From: Hemicentrotus pulcherrimus
Taxonomy: Eukaryota; Echinodermata; Echinoidea; Camarodonta; Strongylocentrotidae
Length of the DNA stretch: 64,000 nucleotides
NCBI GenBank assembly: GCA_003118195.1
Contig: BEXV01000186.1
Location: 86,047 to 150,046, forward strand
Direction of reading: 5' to 3'
The position numbers and the translations under genes were made by a program. This document shows positions 35,523 through 49,700 of this stretch, piece after piece (within the stretch, counting starts at the first letter, position 1; every line of letters starts with the position of its first letter). Below the pieces are notes generated by a model. That model saw nothing but the letters and a program-made list of their open reading frames with translations. It ran no database searches and was not told the DNA's origin.

Positions 35523-35720
35523 ATCAAGCGAGACACAAAGAAGATTAAGGGGATGACAGAATGAAAATAATGATAGAAAGAGACAAATACAATTAGGGGA
35601 ACAAAAAAAGTATAAACTCCTATTAATCTTACACAGGAACAAATTATTTTTGGAAAAAAAAAGGTTCTTTTGAAGCTTCCTCAATGTTAGACAAGGGTGT
35701 GTTACCTAGGTAACAGATGA

Positions 35721-36386
35721 TCAGAAGAGCAAGGCATTCTTCTTGAGGACTGTCCGTTTCCAAGGAGACAAGGCATGGAAATCTTCAAAAGTCATCCCAA
35801 AGGCTCGGAAGAAATCTTCATTTGACAAGTGGTACTGTGGAAGGGAAGAGGGAAAATCAATCAAATATGATAAACATTTGTATATTATTTCCTTGTAATA
35901 ACTGCTAAACTACTAAAACTACTTCACTAAAATCTGCCAAGATCATTATTGTTGAGATCATGGACAATATTATCATTCAATTTCTACAATTACAACAATA
36001 CTGGTAATAATTGAAAATTTACTGAAGATTAATAGATATTTTTTTTCTCTTATCGTTAACATATTTACAGAGTTATTTTGTTACTTCATTGTGATAACTC
36101 CTCAGAAATGATGCAAGATGTATTTTGACTACAGAGTTTAACTGCCATCATGTTTAACTGCCATTATTCAGTGAGAAACTTTACAGCACTTCTTTTAAAG
36201 CACCTAAAACTAACTTCAATTATTTTATTTTTTCCCCACTTTATCTTAAATGAGAAAATGTTGACAGTTGTTATATGAAGCAATTTTTATTATAATAATA
36301 TAGTTGATATTTACCTCTAAATGCTTTCTGTCCACGTCTTTCGGCAGTCTGTAGTTGGTGGTTCGTAGGACCTCAAGGGGATACAG
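35721..36386 (-). CDS. ABLIM: abLIM villin headpiece (VHP), last two coding exons
   Basis: Exon 36386-36315 encodes LYPLEVLRTTNYRLPKDVDR followed by KHLE. Exon 35834-35721 encodes YHLSNEDFFRAFGMTFEDF, then SPWKRTVLKKNALLF and TGA. The hydrophobic core (F-x2-x-FGM-x3-F), the W-K-R cap and the LKKN/K...LF end are the conserved actin-contacting features of VHP domains. The stop follows the terminal Phe, as in other family members, so the C terminus is complete. Confidence 0.95.
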
Positions 36387-37687
36387 CTAAAGATATGAAA
36401 CAACGTATAGGTCATCGTCATTAGGGTTCTTGCAACAGAATACGATTTATGCACAAGACTACTCTTATTGTAAGAAAAGCCCATATGAGTTGTGTTTATT
36501 TGAGAGCATCATTATACAGTTAAAAGGTTGCATCAGTGGTATAAATGCCCACAAAAAGCAAGCTCTCTTCCTCAATGATACTTGTTATTTACCAACACCT
36601 GAATTTAACATGTCCTGGAAAAGGCTATAATTATGGAAGTAGAGGAATATACCGGTAACTGAGATAGAATATCTTCAAGCACATATTGCATGAATATACT
36701 TGTGCTGACCTGCAGAAACTGCCCTTTTCTCAAAAAAAAAATTATATCAGAAGTGAAAAAAACACAAAGGTTGTCAAAACAGTTGAAAGCAATACTGAAC
36801 TGATGAGCTCTCTCCACCATCGTATGGTCAACTTGACAACAGTGCATAACCCAATACTTAATTCCCACTTTGCAGACAGAGAGGACTAAACAACGACAGG
36901 AGACCCAAGCATCGAGTTATGAGGCCATACTGCTACAGCTGACCAGAGGTGGCGCCAGAGAGGATTTTCGCGGTAGTGCTTTTAGTGCAGTAGTATACGG
37001 CTTTAAATGGGGGTGTTATCTTCCTGCAATGTGTATAATCCATTACACCATATAGTCACCCAAATTTATCATTTGGCTTCAGATATATCAATGCAGCATG
37101 CTCATGCCCAAATATCCAATCCAACATGCCTTCCATAATAGCTCAAAATACCATATGATTACCCTAATACAAAAAACAAAAAAACCTGATCGACACATTG
37201 GATTCTTCGTTTATATACTCATTACAATGTAACAACAACAACAAAAGGAGTTGAAGGACCGGGCAAAATAAAGGTTTACACTGTATATCATATGGGCTCG
37301 TTCAGATATGGCGCGTTAAACCGTCACAACAAATCCGCAGCGGATTTCCAAAATTTTGTATTGAATTGAATGGCAACTGCGTGCAACAAAGCTCCTGCCT
37401 GGATACACTGAGCTCTGTGTAAATGAGATAGTATGTGTTGGGTATTACACTTTACATCATCATTTTTTAAAAATTGTTGCGGTTTGCCACTACATATCTG
37501 AACAATTAAGGCCTTATTCCAGTGCATGGTCAGCGAGCTGTGATGAATGTGATGCATATATATGCCATGGTTAGGGGAGGGAAAAGGGTGGGGATTGGGG
37601 AGAGAGGGTGGGAAGGGAGGGGGGCTGGGTAAGTCATAGCCAGGATATGGTCCCATAATCTGAACACAATATAGATATATTACGCAT

Positions 37688-37726
<39 letters not shown>

Positions 37727-40700
37727 AGGTTAACTACATTATCTAGTGCACGTTCATTGAGAGGGAAAGAACTGAACAAAACTTTACTAGCAGCCTTCAG
37801 ATGTACAGTGTCATTAATCAATATAAAACTCAGAACTGACAACATGAACCAATCGAGGGACAGCTGAGGCAAGGAAACTAGAGAAATGCAAAGAAATTAT
37901 TTTAACAGAATAGCTTAACTGCAAAAATAATTGAACATATGTTTAAGAGATATTATTGATATTCCTCAGTCAATACAAGATCATTTAGAATGCAAATCAT
38001 ATCATTCAAAGTGGAATGAAAGTGACTAAAATGGGAATATGTCAATCTGAATTGATTATATTGGGGAGTTGTGAGCGTAACCACTTATCAAGTGCGTCTT
38101 AAGAGCAGTACCCCTCTTCTTATCTTATCTTCTCTTTCCACTTATTGGCAAATGCAAATTGGAATTAATCATCTGACGATTCCATTTTCCTAATATATGT
38201 TCGACGCAGTTTTCGTCTTGCTTATCTTTGCTACCCATAAAATTATGAATATATTTCTGCCATAGCAACAAAAACTTATAACAGGACATCAAAGATTTTA
38301 TTCAATAGAATAAACTAATTGGACAAATGTTTGCTACCTTCAAGTAGCATGCTCTTGAAGTAACTTTTTTTTTTAGCATCTTATAAGTAAATGTTACTTG
38401 CACTGTGAAAAAACACCCTGATTAGATCGAAGCATGGATATACCAGCCGTTCTATATGCATGTTACTAAAGTGATGCAACAAGCATTCCTATGATGGGGG
38501 TAAGTTGGCCATTTAGAAGAAGCTTGGAAGGAGGGGGGGGGGTTGGTAGGAGGAGCATGGGATGGATTAAAAAATATAAAAAAAGCCAGTAACATATATA
38601 GCCTATTTATATATCAAACATATATCAAACCACAAATGCACATTTGCTGGAAAGAAAAATTACTTTCATTACCTCTCTTCCCATTTTTGACTAGTTTGAT
38701 TAGAACACAAAAACAACAAAAAGAGAGTGATAATGAATATCAGTTATCGCTAAATGATTTGACTAATATAATTATTCTGTCATTATAATTTATTAATAAA
38801 GTTATTTTTACATAGATTTTGTGCTTTAAGGCTGAGAAAAAATGAAACATAGATTCTCCTGCAAAGGTGTTGTAAATTTACATGTATTGAATTACATTTC
38901 ACAAACTCTTTTCATAAATGTATATTTAAAAAAAAATTCAATTGGATAAATGTCTACTTTTCTGCATTATCGATGTCCCTATACGTATATGTGTACTTGC
39001 ATTTATTTGTGAGTTTTATACAATCAGTAATTAGGGTATTATATATATACATGGATCATAGCACTGCGAGAGATAGTCGCGACATATTTGCATACTTGAA
39101 GGTCAAATCATGGAGCTTCAAATAGTTCCCTCCCACATACAATCTCTACGGGTGGGAACTATTTAGGCGCTCCATCAATATGAACTCTGAACGAGCATGA
39201 CTTCCGGTGGCGAGACTATCCCTTCTCTACCAGCTATGGTTTATATGAATTCTCAAGTCAAGATGCAAGGGTGTACATTAGTAAACATACCAGAGGCATA
39301 TTATTCATGGACGACCCCTTCTCCATGGTTGACGTCGACGCATTCTTCTGGAGGTTAGAGATTAGTTTGGTTGCCATGGTTACATCAACATACAATGAGA
39401 GGTAAGCAGGAGACAGGACAAGACAAAAGGACATGCATGGGTCTGTTAGTAAAGGTTATGCAGATACATTCCAATCTGGTAGCTTATGTTAATGTAGTGG
39501 CATGAAAGGATGCGTCTTGAACGCAGAATGCAAAATTGTTGATAAATGATCGTGTGATCACATAGCGGCAGACACTATGAACATGACAGACAAAGAAAGC
39601 GGACAAAATATACAGTTCCTCAGGGAGACAAAGGAACATCTCTTCACTGCTATTGTGTAAAAAGGTGAATAAGCATGTGACACCTGTTCTACACATTTTT
39701 ACACAATAGCAGTGAAGGGATGTTCCTTTGTCTACCTGAGGAACTGTATATTTTGTTCGCTTTCTTTGTCAGTCATGTTCATAGTGAGAACCACATCATA
39801 AGGATATTGGAGCTGGTAAATACATGTATCATCATGATTGGGCTTCAAGTTACCTCATTCATATATGTAAAAAGGAACTTTTACACCTATTGCATTCCGG
39901 ACGCATCTTTTCATGCCACTAAATTACACTAACCTTCTTTAATAATGATACTTGTTCTGACAGTACACTGCTGAGACTCTGAAGGGCATTTACGTTTATA
40001 TAATTTATTTTTGTACATTAAACACTCTTCAGGTTCCCAGGCAATGATTTAGTCTTTTTTTTTTTTCCTTTTTCTTCTTCTTCTTTCCTTCTGAATTTTA
40101 TTTGATAGCATTTGCACTATTCTTATCTACACTGAGACTGGTGTTTATATTTCATACTTATCTATTGCCTTAAAAATATTCACATCAAACTTATGTCAAA
40201 ACCTCAGTGCTTTCTAATATTAATTTCACAGTATTTTTTAAATGACCTAGAATTTTTAAGTTTTCTAAATTATGATTAAATCATTTGAAGTCCACTTTTT
40301 AAAGACACCCAAAAATCAAACATTCCTCTAGCTTTGTGAAAGCGGTCAGTTTCTCTATCTGTAAGCAAGTCTGCTACTGCAAAGTTTCTAGCTATGTACC
40401 TACGTGGTATTGCATCCTACCCATTTCCATGTTTAAATCGCTATGAATTCTACATTTAATGCAAAGTTCAGAATCAAGTATCACTTTTAAAAAATCCACA
40501 AAAAAAACCCCTTGGATTGGCTTTTCCAAGACATTCTTGAAATGTCTTTGTTTGAGTAACAACGGCTTCTTATTGTAAATCTCTTGTTAATACACAGTTT
40601 TTTAAACTGTATATTATGTTTCACATCTGGAACCATCCATCTCAACCCTTCTAAAAAACGTAATAAAAGAATTATAATTTTTAATTTTTTGGGCGTCAAA

Positions 40701-43700
40701 ATCATTTTCTTGTTGAATATCTGTTGAGAGCCTGAAGGGCATCAATTCTGTGGAAATTGATATGAATGACCAAACATCTGGATCTCAACCGACAATGTGA
40801 TTTTAGCCAGATCTATCTGAATCTATTCCAAATACAAGATTTTGTTACTGGAGGACTGTATATACAATTATACATGCCTTTCTTGCTCAAGAAAGACAAG
40901 ATAGTTTTAGCAAAATCTGTCCAAATTTGTTCAAAAAACAATTTTAATTTTTTTTACAGCCATGTACATGTAAGAGAAGCTTTGAGAAGGATGGTTGGGA
41001 TGAATGTGTAACCCTTGACCTATTGACGTATTTGCATGCCCAATGCATTATTGCCATCCAGCGTCCATCTTGCACATGATCCGGCTTGAGCCGTGGGGGG
41101 TCTCGTCACGATTCCCCCGCAACTTACTTGAACTTTGAACCTTCGGCCTACAGGCCCAGGCCTACCCTTAGGGGTGGACTTATATTTGGGGGCAGCGATC
41201 CTTACGGCCTTAGATGGTGATTTAGGTACCTTAGGCTCCATGGAGGGCATGGACTGACCCGTGGTGATCCTCAAGGTCCGCAGCTGACGGTCGTTCATGT
41301 TGGCCAGTCTGGGCGAGAGCTCCCCGCTGCTTGCATAGCCGTTAGATATGTAGCCCTCCGAGTTGGCTGTGTCACAAGGAGAAATTAGGAGGAAGAGATG
41401 GATGGTGGATAGAGAAATTACAATCCTGCAATGATTGGATTTTGCATTCATTTGTTCCAACATCTAAAAATGTAACAAAATATAAAATTTGTTCACAGAA
41501 AGACGAGTTCTTGAACAAGCTGATTGGTTTGAAACCTCTGTGTGCTGCCGATTCATGCAGCTCTTTGACAATTAAGATCTGATCAATCACAGATATGGTA
41601 TCATAATTGAAATGAACTTACAGAGCTACACAATGTGATAGAGTGCTGCGATAATGATGAAGATCCCTTCCAAAAAACAATTTATCAATTCAGTATTGCT
41701 GAAGAGAGGGGGGAGCAAAATTGTCTTTGCCTATATCAATCAACCCCTTCCCCCCCCCCCCCCCCCCNNNNNNNNCCCCCCCCCCCCCCCACCCCCCAGC
41801 AATTCACCAAAACTTTAGCATTGCTGAAGAGAAAAGAAGGAGCATAGCTACATACAAATTGGAAAGTATGGCTGAATCCCTCTAAATTTCCCCTGAAAAA
41901 ACCCCAAAGTGATTCAGTATTGTTGAATAAAAAAAGGGGCAAGGAATCATGTTGGCAAATAATGTTGAAGATCCCTATTTGTCACTTCCCCTGCAACCCC
42001 CTCCTCTCACTCCCCGCTTACCCCACCACAACAAAACAAAAGTGTCAACCGACATCTTGCGTAGCCCTTACCATCGCTGTACCATGATCCGCTCCTGGCA
42101 TTCATGGGTAGAGAGCTGGCTTTCCTGTATGCTTCACTCTGTCAGGGTCAAAATATAGAACAACAATCTTAGTATTCAGTTATCATTTGAATGCAAAGAT
42201 GGAAAATTAAATCATTGCTTTTGAAATGAATCGTGTGAGAAGGTTTTTGCATATCCACTACACTTTGCATACATCAAAAAAATAAATTGAGATAGATACA
42301 TGTATTCGAGAGTTATATAGGGGAACATGATTCCCTCATCATTATTGTGAAAAGAAGTTAACTACAGTGGGTTTTTTAAAATATAGAACAGGAGCAGCAG
42401 TTTTAACCATCATTAACCAAAAAAGTTAGGTGCATTTTGTTGACTGCCTGCAAGAAGACCGCAATGAGGATGTATTGTCAATGGCAGTAGGAGCCTTCTT
42501 GCGGGCAACCGACGATTAATCTTACCAGGCTTTCGTATCTGAGATTTGGTGGAAGGGTGGAGCTCCTCGGTGGTGTCATCATGTTCTCTAATGATTAAAA
42601 AAAACAAATTAAGAACAATCCCAAAGTGAGTCGACTTCATATCAGTCCAACGGTATTCCTGTATTTATGATGATCATACATAACTTGGGATGCAAGTCAT
42701 TTGGTTTACACTTGGTAACCCATGAGCAACCCGTGGTAGGCAAAGGTCATGACAAGCTCTTCAAAATCACTCATGAATTGGAGGAAGGGGGGGGGGCAAA
42801 TCTAGCTCATTCCCCACCCCCCTCTAAAACCCAATCTGGTAATCCTGAAGTACGTTAAAAAAGGCAGAATGTTGTGCTTGCCAAAGAATGGTGCATTCCT
42901 TTTTCTTTTCTTCTTTTTTATAAATCTTCAATCATAATACAAAAATTGACCGCTCATTACAAGTCTATATGAAGCAATTGCCTTTTAAATGTTTGTTAAA
43001 TATTCTGCCCATGAAACTACCCTTTAAATGGGAGGCAAACTGGTAACTCTGGTAAAGAAACACAAGATTCATTTTCCCCAAACCTTTATCCACATTTAGC
43101 AAGGCAATATACCATTTGACTTGAATGATATCACTTTCTCATTCATCTAATATATACCTTCCAATTCTTCCACAAATTTTCGCCCACACAACCCAAGATG
43201 CAGAATGAAATAATATTGATTCATTAAAAATCATTTCACTCTGAAAACAAAACTACATGCATTGAATAGTGCATGTTAGTATACCCTGTCAGATTTTGAA
43301 AAACAAATTGTGGAAAAATTCATATCAACTACATCCTTTAAAAATAGATTCTAGAAGTGGAAATATTTTCCAAATAAACATCAATCTTATTCAATCATCA
43401 ATTTATCACAGAAAGTTATGACAACTGAGGATCACCAACTAGAAACCATTGACAAAATATATGGTAAATTCCAAATATTCCAAACTATATCTCCCCCCCC
43501 CCCTTGTTTCAAAGAATATAAAGGAATGATTACCTAAACACTATACTGACAAAAAAAGTTAGATAACAGATATTATATTTTTACATAAACAAGCACAAAA
43601 TATATAATAATATGTCTACACATTTTTGAAGGAATTACTATCTACTGAATATAGTCACATGACTTTCAGAAGATCCTACTGCAAAGTTTGTAAAAGATAT

Positions 43701-46700
43701 TCTGCTTTTCTATGTTAGAAATATGCTATATCTAAAAAAAAATAGAATCATTTCTAGATGAATCTAAGCGAATAGAAGGCAACAAAAGAAATAGAATATT
43801 TCAAGTCTTTGACAGACAAAGAAGATATCTTTATGAACTTTCTAAGCACAAGATCATTATTTGTGTTCAGAACTTCAAAAAGACACTAATGATAAAACAG
43901 ATAATGAATTCTATGCCTTTGAGACAATTAAAGAGTCACAATTGAAGTTACAAAAAGTAGTTATGAGTCTATTAAGACTAGGTATATAATCATGATGAGA
44001 AAATTAAGAATTGAAGTAAACTACTACTTTTCTTTCATTTTATTGACACATTAAACTCATCTACTAGACATGTTCGTCACTGAGAGTGCTAAAGAAAATG
44101 AATTGTGTTAAATCTATAATGATACATAAAAAGAGAGAAAGGGAGAGAGAAATCTTGTTTGTAACTTAGTAGATGGAAGTCTTATAGAGATGTGATCATT
44201 GATGAATTGGTTAACCTAGTGCATCTCTGCGTGTTCTGATTCAGTTTAAAAAGTAATTAGCCCACCAGTATCATAATACGTGTATACCTGACTATGTGCA
44301 CTTGGAATTGTTATAGCCCAGGGCAAGAGGAGGACTGCATTGATTTTTGATTTACGGCAAAGACAAATCCAGGGAGGGAGGCTGATAGAGCCACCACCCC
44401 CTCCTCCAACCTTACCCACATCCTTCAGGGGTGGGGGGGGAGGGGGTCATGAAAAAGCAGCCTCTTTAATAGTTGTTTTAAAAAATGGGCTCTTTGGGAT
44501 TCCCAGCAGGGTCAGGGTGAAAAAAGCTACAAATGTATAAATAATCTATGTGCCCCTTTTTTGCTCGTCAGAGATATTTGCATGATAATTTATCTAAGTG
44601 TATATCAGATGTCATTTTCATACTCCAGAGGTGGCTGCTTTGCATAGCTGGTATCTCTGATCTTAGTTAGTATCAATTATTCAGATGCAAAACAAAATAA
44701 AACATAACATTAGATTAGATCATGCATATCTTTAGTCATACCCAATTAAAAATTAAGTTTGTAGTTTCAAAAATGATATGCAGTACTTTTCTGTCAATAA
44801 AGTATGTGAAATTGCATAAAAGTACAAAATCTTTTATGCTCAATTTGAGTTTATATCTGAAAACAAAGTAATGTGTATATCTAGATTCAAATTATTATAT
44901 TGCATAGCAGCCTCTGGTAATGATAGGACAAATTCAGAGGCTATATACACACCACAAATTTTGATATATCGCAGGAATATGTTTTTGTGCTTTTTAAAGA
45001 TGGTTATACACTGGTGAGAATTAAACACACCACCACAAACTCTGTAAGATCAAGTTAAAGAGAAGGTTGAGTTCTGGGAAGAGGTGAACAATAATTCGTG
45101 AACTTTATCATTTGTTATAATGCAAGTGTGGAAGAACATCAGATAAGACATGTTCCCTGAAAAGCATGGCTCTTCAAATGCCTTCATATTCTAAATATGT
45201 CATGTTTATCGTAAAACTCGGGGGAGGGATGTTTTTTTCGCCACGTGTTCGTGTAGTCCCATATACATCTTTCTGTGTACAGTGTTTGTAACTTTACCAA
45301 ATTTCTTATCATTTTGATGATTCCAGAACCTTGCAATACCCACAAATTCTTATATGCTAAGTGATCAACCTTTTCTGGTCGATTCCACATCGTTTCTTTC
45401 ACAATGCAATCGCATGACCACTACTCAACTTCATCTTTAACAAGAGCAAAACTTGTAGATACATGTATGTAGTACATCCTCCTCCCCCAGCCCTCCATTG
45501 CAAGAAGGTTCCCCATAGTGGAAATCTCTTCTTCATTTTTAATCAATTCACTTGGAGTGTGAAATCTGAAATTAAAATCATGCATACATTCATAGGAATC
45601 TGTTTGGGTGGAAAAAGGAGGGTCAGAAAAATGAACAAAACATAAATCGTCTGTTAAGAGCCAGAAGGGCTTTCACTCATGTCATTTCATACAGAGGTAA
45701 AGTCCATTTGACTCTCAGCAAACAAACTGCATTGTGGTACAATCCTGTAGAACCATTTTCAGAAAGATTTTTTAATTTGTCTTAATCTAAACTCTAGACA
45801 ATCCTTTTATTTGAACAATAGGTGTGGTAATTAACTGTGATATTTCCACAACTGAATACCGGTAACTGAACCACCAGAAAGGAAACTTGACAATTTCATA
45901 ATACATTCAGCCATTGTCCTTTGGGAACATACCACAATGCATGAATTAAGAGCAGTAAGAAAAAAAGAAACAAAAAATAAGTCATGCAAGTGAATTGCAG
46001 AACCATTCTTTCATTCCATCATATCGCTGAGTTTCCTATGAACTTTGACCCTTCAACCCCACAGTTTCCTGGGGACTTTAATCTGTTACATGCTAGCCTT
46101 GAAACCAAAAGGCAGGGCGAGATTTTGGTCAGAAGTTGCACCATGCAACTCAACACTTAATTCAAAGGGCACATGGAAAGACATATTCCCCTCTACACTA
46201 ATAATGGAATAGCCTAATTGTGCATGGTCATATATGTAAAACTAAGGTGCTCCCATTTTTTTTTGAGAGGGGTGGGGTTGCATAGTGGAGGGAGATTAGC
46301 TGCATAAGTGAATGAATTGCTTAAAATATAAACACGTTTAAGTAGATTTGTGTGAGGGCGAGTGTTGTTTGAGTGTATCTTTCAGACTTCAAACAGGAGT
46401 GAATCCAGGTACTATTAAAAGATCAAACAAACTATTGATGGACTAATTTGAGCATATTCAGCAGTTTAAAGGTAAGAGAGCAACAGAAAATGTCATGCCT
46501 GCTGTTTCAGAGACTTGAATGCTGAAAAAAAAGAACCAAGGAAATTAGGAAATTTCCACCAGCACAGATAAAGCTCCTACATTGTAAAGATATTTTCACC
46601 TAGACATGAAATGGTATGACCTGCCAGTGCCATGGTAAGCAATGGAATACAAGGTGCTACCATTTGAATACAAAGGGGTTGAAGGGTCAATATTAACCAG

Positions 46701-49700
46701 TCCCTCTTACCTCTAAATCTTCGATGCCTCAAAGCCACTGTGAATGGGAATGATAATTCACATCCAAACATCAAGTCATACAACTCAAAACTTGTCTTAT
46801 CCTTCTAACACAAACCAATAGTGGACCAATCATATATACATCAGTGAGGGCATTAGAAGAATTATCCACACAATTAAGGGTACCCTGATTTGGAACGGTC
46901 CAGGAGACACCCGAGGAGATAAGCTGATACAATTTGGATTGTTTTGAAATTTATTGGATGCTCCGTTTTTTTCAAGCCTTGGCTCTTAGGGGTATTCAAA
47001 CCATTCATATTGTATTCTTATTTTGTATCACATGCTTTGCATATTTGATTTTAAATGGTCTAATAAAGTGAACTGAACTAAACTGACCTGAACTGAAGAT
47101 CCCAATGGTAGACAATTTTACCAATGCCCCAAAATATGATGTTGTTTGATGTTTTTATGATAAAACGATGAGCATCTTTGTCTTATGTTAAACTACCCCA
47201 TCGCAAATTCCATAGAAAGAGAGTCTGCATCTCATTTATACACAAAATAATAACAAGAAAAATTAAACAAGACAACTGATGCAGTTTCTCTTCATTCCAA
47301 ATTGGGTGAATTTATAGATGACATCAAATGTGTAAAAAAATTGAATCACCTAAAGAATATTCTCAATATTGCTATCTACTGCAGATCTGAACTTGTTGAA
47401 TCTTCCTAAATTTTGCGTGGGCCTATAGCAGAAACATTGGGATGTAGAGAAGTCGCATAAAGGCATGGTACAAAAACTTTTGGAATAGTGAGATATAATC
47501 ATTATCCTGTTTCTTTCTTTAACTATCATGCTTCCATTTTGAACATGTTGCTATAGTAAAGTACAATGTATTACTAGATTTCATAAAATATGAAGTAATG
47601 GATGGATGAATGGATATTAATGATCTCAGGCATGAATCTAAATGATTTTTAATGTTATACTATGCTGCAATTTAGTTGTTATTTAATTCTGCTCATCAAG
47701 CAAATCTGTTCTATACTGGACAGAAATAGCTTAATGCTATCCCTTCCTGTCATCAAAAATATATTAATCATCATTAACATCTTGGTTCGTTCCAATGACT
47801 TTTGCTATGGAGGGGTTAAAGTTCCCCCCTTTTGCTTGGTGTGATTCAGCATTTGTTCTACAATTCACTCTCTAGACCCAAGTGCAGAAAAATGAATACC
47901 TGGTAGGGTTGACTCCTCATCATGCGCAATACCATGGACATGTTGCATAAAACTGACCACTAAAGGTAACTTTGCCATCAATATTAACTACCATGGCAAC
48001 ACTGCTCAACCACCAATCAAATAATGGTTTCCATCCACAGAAGTTAGTATTAATGGCAAAGTTACTATCAATGGTAATTTGTATGCAATGGGACCCTGAT
48101 ATCATTAAATCATCAATATTTAGTGATTGTAAATGACAGCAACTTTTGCAGCAGGAAGGGTTTTTCTTAATTTAAAAAAAAAAGTCAGTGATATTTGATT
48201 ACTTTGTGGCATTAAGCTTTCATTAATCTCGACCCTTCAACATTTCTGAACAGATCATGCATGCACAAGTCACTGGCTTTATACAACAGTGGCTGTCAGA
48301 GCCGGGTACAAATTCTGAATTACATGTACATGAGGAAATAATGAGCAATGGTAAAAAACGTAAGAATCACTATCATCAATATTATCATCATTACAATCAG
48401 TATTAAAAAAAATTGAAAGAAAATTATTTTTAAAAAAAAAGGTATTCATGTCTGATCTCTCACCTGCATCCATTGAGGATTCATGCCTGGGGCTGACGGG
48501 GAGTTCTTTGTTAGCTGCCGGAGTTCTCGAGGCACTCCTGGGGTCTAGATTACTGATCTTTCTCTGCTTGAGTTCAGCCTTTAAGATCTCTTTGCCCAGC
48601 GCTGAATCTACCTTTGATACCTGCACCAGGATACACCAGGAGAGGGATGAATATTAAGGGAAACCCCAATAAATCAAGGACATAATACACATATGGATTG
48701 GTCTTTCCTGTAAATTTATTTCCTGAAGATTTATGCTATACTTTCTGAAGAGAACTTGAAAATAGAACATTCCTGCATCGTCATAAATGTTGACAATGAC
48801 TCTATCACATATTTATACTTATACTTCATTCTAGGGCCAACAACCAAAATGATTTCACTTTTCTCCCTCATTTCTGGCCCTGTCTTCTAAAGAGCTACGA
48901 TTTATCAAAATTGATCGTAAGTCCTCTAATTAATGGCAAGTTTGCAGTTTTCTGTCTCTTATGTACATAGTTACGATCGATATCGATCACAAATAAGTTG
49001 TGATTGATAACAACTCTTTATAGACGGGGCCCTGCATGGTGTCACTTACAATATTTCTTCCATGAGTCTTCTTCCCTTCAATCCATTTTCACAAATATTC
49101 CACTTTTCTTCCTCTTGTACACTTCAGACTCCTTTCTTTTTTTTTTGTTGATCATGCTTTCTGCTCTTTCTTCAAATAATTTGTTTCCATTCTCCAAAAC
49201 TATCATTGGTGGTGGTGGTTATTTCACCTGACAGCTTTTAATGCTTGTTAGTTAGCAACCACCAGAAGACCGACAGCTTAAGGTCCCCTTTTAACAAGTT
49301 AATCCTCCATGCTACTTCATCTCTTAATTGGGTGTCCCTTCTCATACTTCAAATGACAATTATATAGAAGCACCTCCATGGTATTTTATCAGAATGTGCG
49401 CTGTTGTAACATTTATCATCCTTTATTATCATTTTCTCACCTCAGCATCGATTTGTTTTTCCTCCTCCTCGTCACTGTTATGTAGGTCTCCCATGGACTT
49501 ACTCCTGCTGGAGTGGAACTGGTATTTAGCGAAGGCTGGCGGTCCGGGCCAGATCTCACTCTCAATCTGTACAAGATTACAAAAGACCGATTTCTTTTTT
49601 CTTTCCTTTTCTTAAATTTTTAAAAATAAATAATTTGTCTACTGAAAAACAAGAGAATGAAGTAAATCTTGATATATTGAAAATATTGTTACCATTCAAT

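Larger units (their letters stand above)
30000..35720. other. Region between abLIM stop and SUEL-PAN start; includes abLIM 3' UTR
   Basis: The abLIM 3' UTR must start at 35720 and run leftwards, but no hexamer stands out because TTTATT words are common throughout. It contains an ATG/GAT trinucleotide microsatellite (about 35188-35285) and a GA repeat (35485-35518) close to the stop. Positions 32000-34900 are AT-rich and free of recognisable repeats, which would suit a long 3' UTR. The left part holds a LINE/SINE tail and CT-rich tracts. The SUEL-PAN promoter should lie just above 29993; no TATA box is evident on the minus strand there. A single N is at 30390. Confidence 0.4.

Noticed and set aside
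37324..37872. 182-codon minus-strand open frame
   Set aside because: Low-complexity composition across (TA)n and G-rich sequence inside an abLIM intron; the flanking abLIM exons join in phase without it.
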